Below are positions 63,150-64,000 of a stretch of DNA of 64,000 nt, one piece after another (the stretch's first letter is position 1; each line of letters begins with the position of its first letter). This DNA comes from Prevotella sp. DNF00663 (GTDB lineage: Bacteria; Bacteroidota; Bacteroidia; Bacteroidales; Bacteroidaceae). A program made the translations under genes and the position numbers. The stretch spans positions 33,341-97,340 of the forward strand of contig NZ_KQ960613.1 of the NCBI RefSeq assembly GCF_001553265.1, written 5' to 3'. The notes under the pieces were generated by a model that saw only the letters and a list, made by a program, of their open reading frames with translations, did no database searches and was not told the origin of the DNA.

Positions 63150-63300
63150 ACCTTTGGAGTTATCGGAAATTAAGGGAAGTTAGTCGCTATGCGTCGGAGT
63201 TAACAGACGTATGACTATATATAAAAGACCAAATTATCGTCTGTTGACTACAAGTCTCTCAGAGACTTTCACTCCTGTTGACTCCCGCTTACTTCTAAAC
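63150..63300. repeat. Short-period tract between TPR gene and dut
   Basis: GGAGTTATCGGAAATTAAGG, GGAGTTAACAGACG and the reversed TTGACTCCCGCTTACTTC words form a low-complexity tract similar to those at 18.0 and 54.2 kb. Confidence 0.5.
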
Positions 63301-63319
63301 TTGCGAAAGTTTATTATAT

Positions 63320-63754
63320 TTATTTCACTCCGGTATGTCCGTATCCGCCCACACCACGCTCGGTTTCATCAAGTTCTTCCACCAATTCAAACTCGGCTTG
63401 TTCATGACGTGCTATCACCATTTGGGCAATACGCTCACCGTCGTTCACCGTAAACGGTTCGTTGGAAAAATTGATCAGCAGCACCATAATCTCGCCACGA
63501 TAGTCAGCATCCACCGTTCCCGGCGTATTGAGTACCGTGAGTCCATACTTCAAAGCCAGTCCACTGCGAGGACGTATCTGCGCCTCGTAGCCTACAGGCA
63601 GGGCGATATGCAGCCCCGTGGGGATGAGTCTGCGCTCCAAAGGTTTGAGAATGATGGGCTCATCGATGTTTGCCCTGAGATCGAGTCCGGCACTTTGCGC
63701 CGTCGCATATTGCGGTAATGGCTGACGACCGGTATTTACTACTTTTATCTTCAT
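63320..63754 (-). CDS. dut: dUTP diphosphatase
   Basis: This 144-residue trimeric dUTPase keeps uracil out of DNA and makes dUMP for thymidylate. All five motifs are visible: [53 protein letters not shown] and the C-terminal [11 protein letters not shown] chose ATG 63754 ([10 protein letters not shown]). A TTG seven codons upstream lies in the -7 box TAATTTTG and cannot be part of the message. Confidence 0.96.
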   Translation of the reverse strand: MKIKVVNTGRQPLPQYATAQSAGLDLRANIDEPIILKPLERRLIPTGLHIALPVGYEAQIRPRSGLALKYGLTVLNTPGTVDADYRGEIMVLLINFSNEPFTVNDGERIAQMVIARHEQAEFELVEELDETERGVGGYGHTGVK

Positions 63755-63772
63755 ACTGGATACTATATCTTG

Positions 63773-63780
63773 CAAAATTA
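63773..63780 (-). promoter_or_regulatory. -7 box of dut
   Basis: TAATTTTG on the minus strand matches TAnnTTTG, 18 bases before the chosen start codon. No clear -33 element is seen. Confidence 0.45.
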
Positions 63781-63948
63781 ATCAATTCTGTCTGAATAGT
63801 TCCCTTTTTCATCTTAAAAAAGAAAAATAGGGATGTCGTGATGTGCCTTTTGGCACACTACATAGCAGGTTTCCACATGTTTTATAAAACCTTTAGCCTC
63901 TATAAAAGGCCCATTTTCAACTCCCAAATCATACCCTATTGTTGGGGA

Positions 63949-64000
63949 GAATTACATTCGCTTCCACATATTACAAATCCATGATGATAGAAAAGCCCCA
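63949..64000 (-). repeat. Inverted copy of the 53155-53205 segment at the window edge
   Basis: Read from 64000 leftwards on the minus strand the sequence is TGGGGCTTTTCTATCATCAT followed by GGATTTGTAATATGTGGAAG and CGAATGTAATTCTC, nearly the same as 53155-53205. The copy runs off the window. Confidence 0.8.

Overview
The window is a piece of a Bacteroidales chromosome, most likely Prevotella or a close relative in Prevotellaceae. The evidence is: promoters of the Bacteroidetes TTTG-N19/20-TAnnTTTG type; a TonB-dependent receptor with a long N-terminal extension; S46 dipeptidyl-peptidase; DUF4292 and TPR proteins next to dut; a fused SpmA-SpmB protein; and short C-terminal tails of the DLQGRRV...KGVYIVNGKK type. 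I see no rRNA, tRNA, CRISPR array, prophage or conjugative module. Most of the window is ordinary core genome.

Layout. 1-5.6 kb: TonB-dependent outer-membrane receptor, NlpE-like lipoprotein, GH18 glycosidase, recX and comF. 5.7-9.6 kb: a lipoprotein with a damaged start, ribD, prmC, a YgbA-like Cys-rich protein and a DUF1294 membrane protein; prmC lies between two 277-bp direct repeats with MITE-like ends. 9.6-18.6 kb: two tandem GNAT-like paralogues, parE, an S41 protease, a THUMP-like methyltransferase, a secreted EEP-family hydrolase and a GNAT enzyme. 18.8-30.1 kb (minus strand): rnhB, the sufB-C-D-S iron-sulfur operon carrying a dead four-helix-bundle gene between sufB and sufC, and the rimP-nusA-infB translation/transcription operon headed by a terminator-like hairpin. 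30.1-31.9 kb: a decayed patch with an ISL3 transposase remnant, an interrupted lipoprotein-like gene and an orphan protein with a duplicated start region. 32-44.8 kb: acyltransferase, calycin-like secreted protein, Fur-family regulator, a tight minus-strand run flippase/S46 peptidase/MFS/GH2, a second dead four-helix-bundle gene and SpmAB. 45-51.3 kb: M16 peptidase, EEP hydrolase, rhomboid protease and the two-gene 2-oxoacid:ferredoxin oxidoreductase. 51.3-53.2 kb: a hairpin-rich non-coding stretch, a secreted orphan protein and a 66-bp tandem repeat. 53.2-63.8 kb: VanZ-like protein, CYTH phosphatase, a 46-residue membrane protein, prfB, an acyl-CoA ligase, an M20 deacylase and the EnvC-like/DUF4292/TPR/dut group.

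Functional links. Suf genes supply iron-sulfur clusters, and the 2-oxoacid:ferredoxin oxidoreductase is an obvious client. rimP, nusA and infB form the conserved ribosome maturation, elongation and initiation operon. GH2, MFS, S46 and flippase probably share a transcript. The EnvC-like, DUF4292 and TPR proteins form an envelope group.

The accessory interest is in the non-coding DNA. I find a MITE-like repeat pair, a GC-rich repeat family with at least four copies, a tandem array, a sequence shared in inverted orientation between 53.2 kb and the right edge, a hairpin array at 51.4-51.7 kb, and many short-period AGTT/GAG tracts. Several coding regions carry single-base or in-frame-stop lesions. 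I did not find a convincing new multi-gene system. The best candidates for undescribed biology are the prmC-flanking element, the 51.4-kb hairpin array and the rimP leader hairpin.
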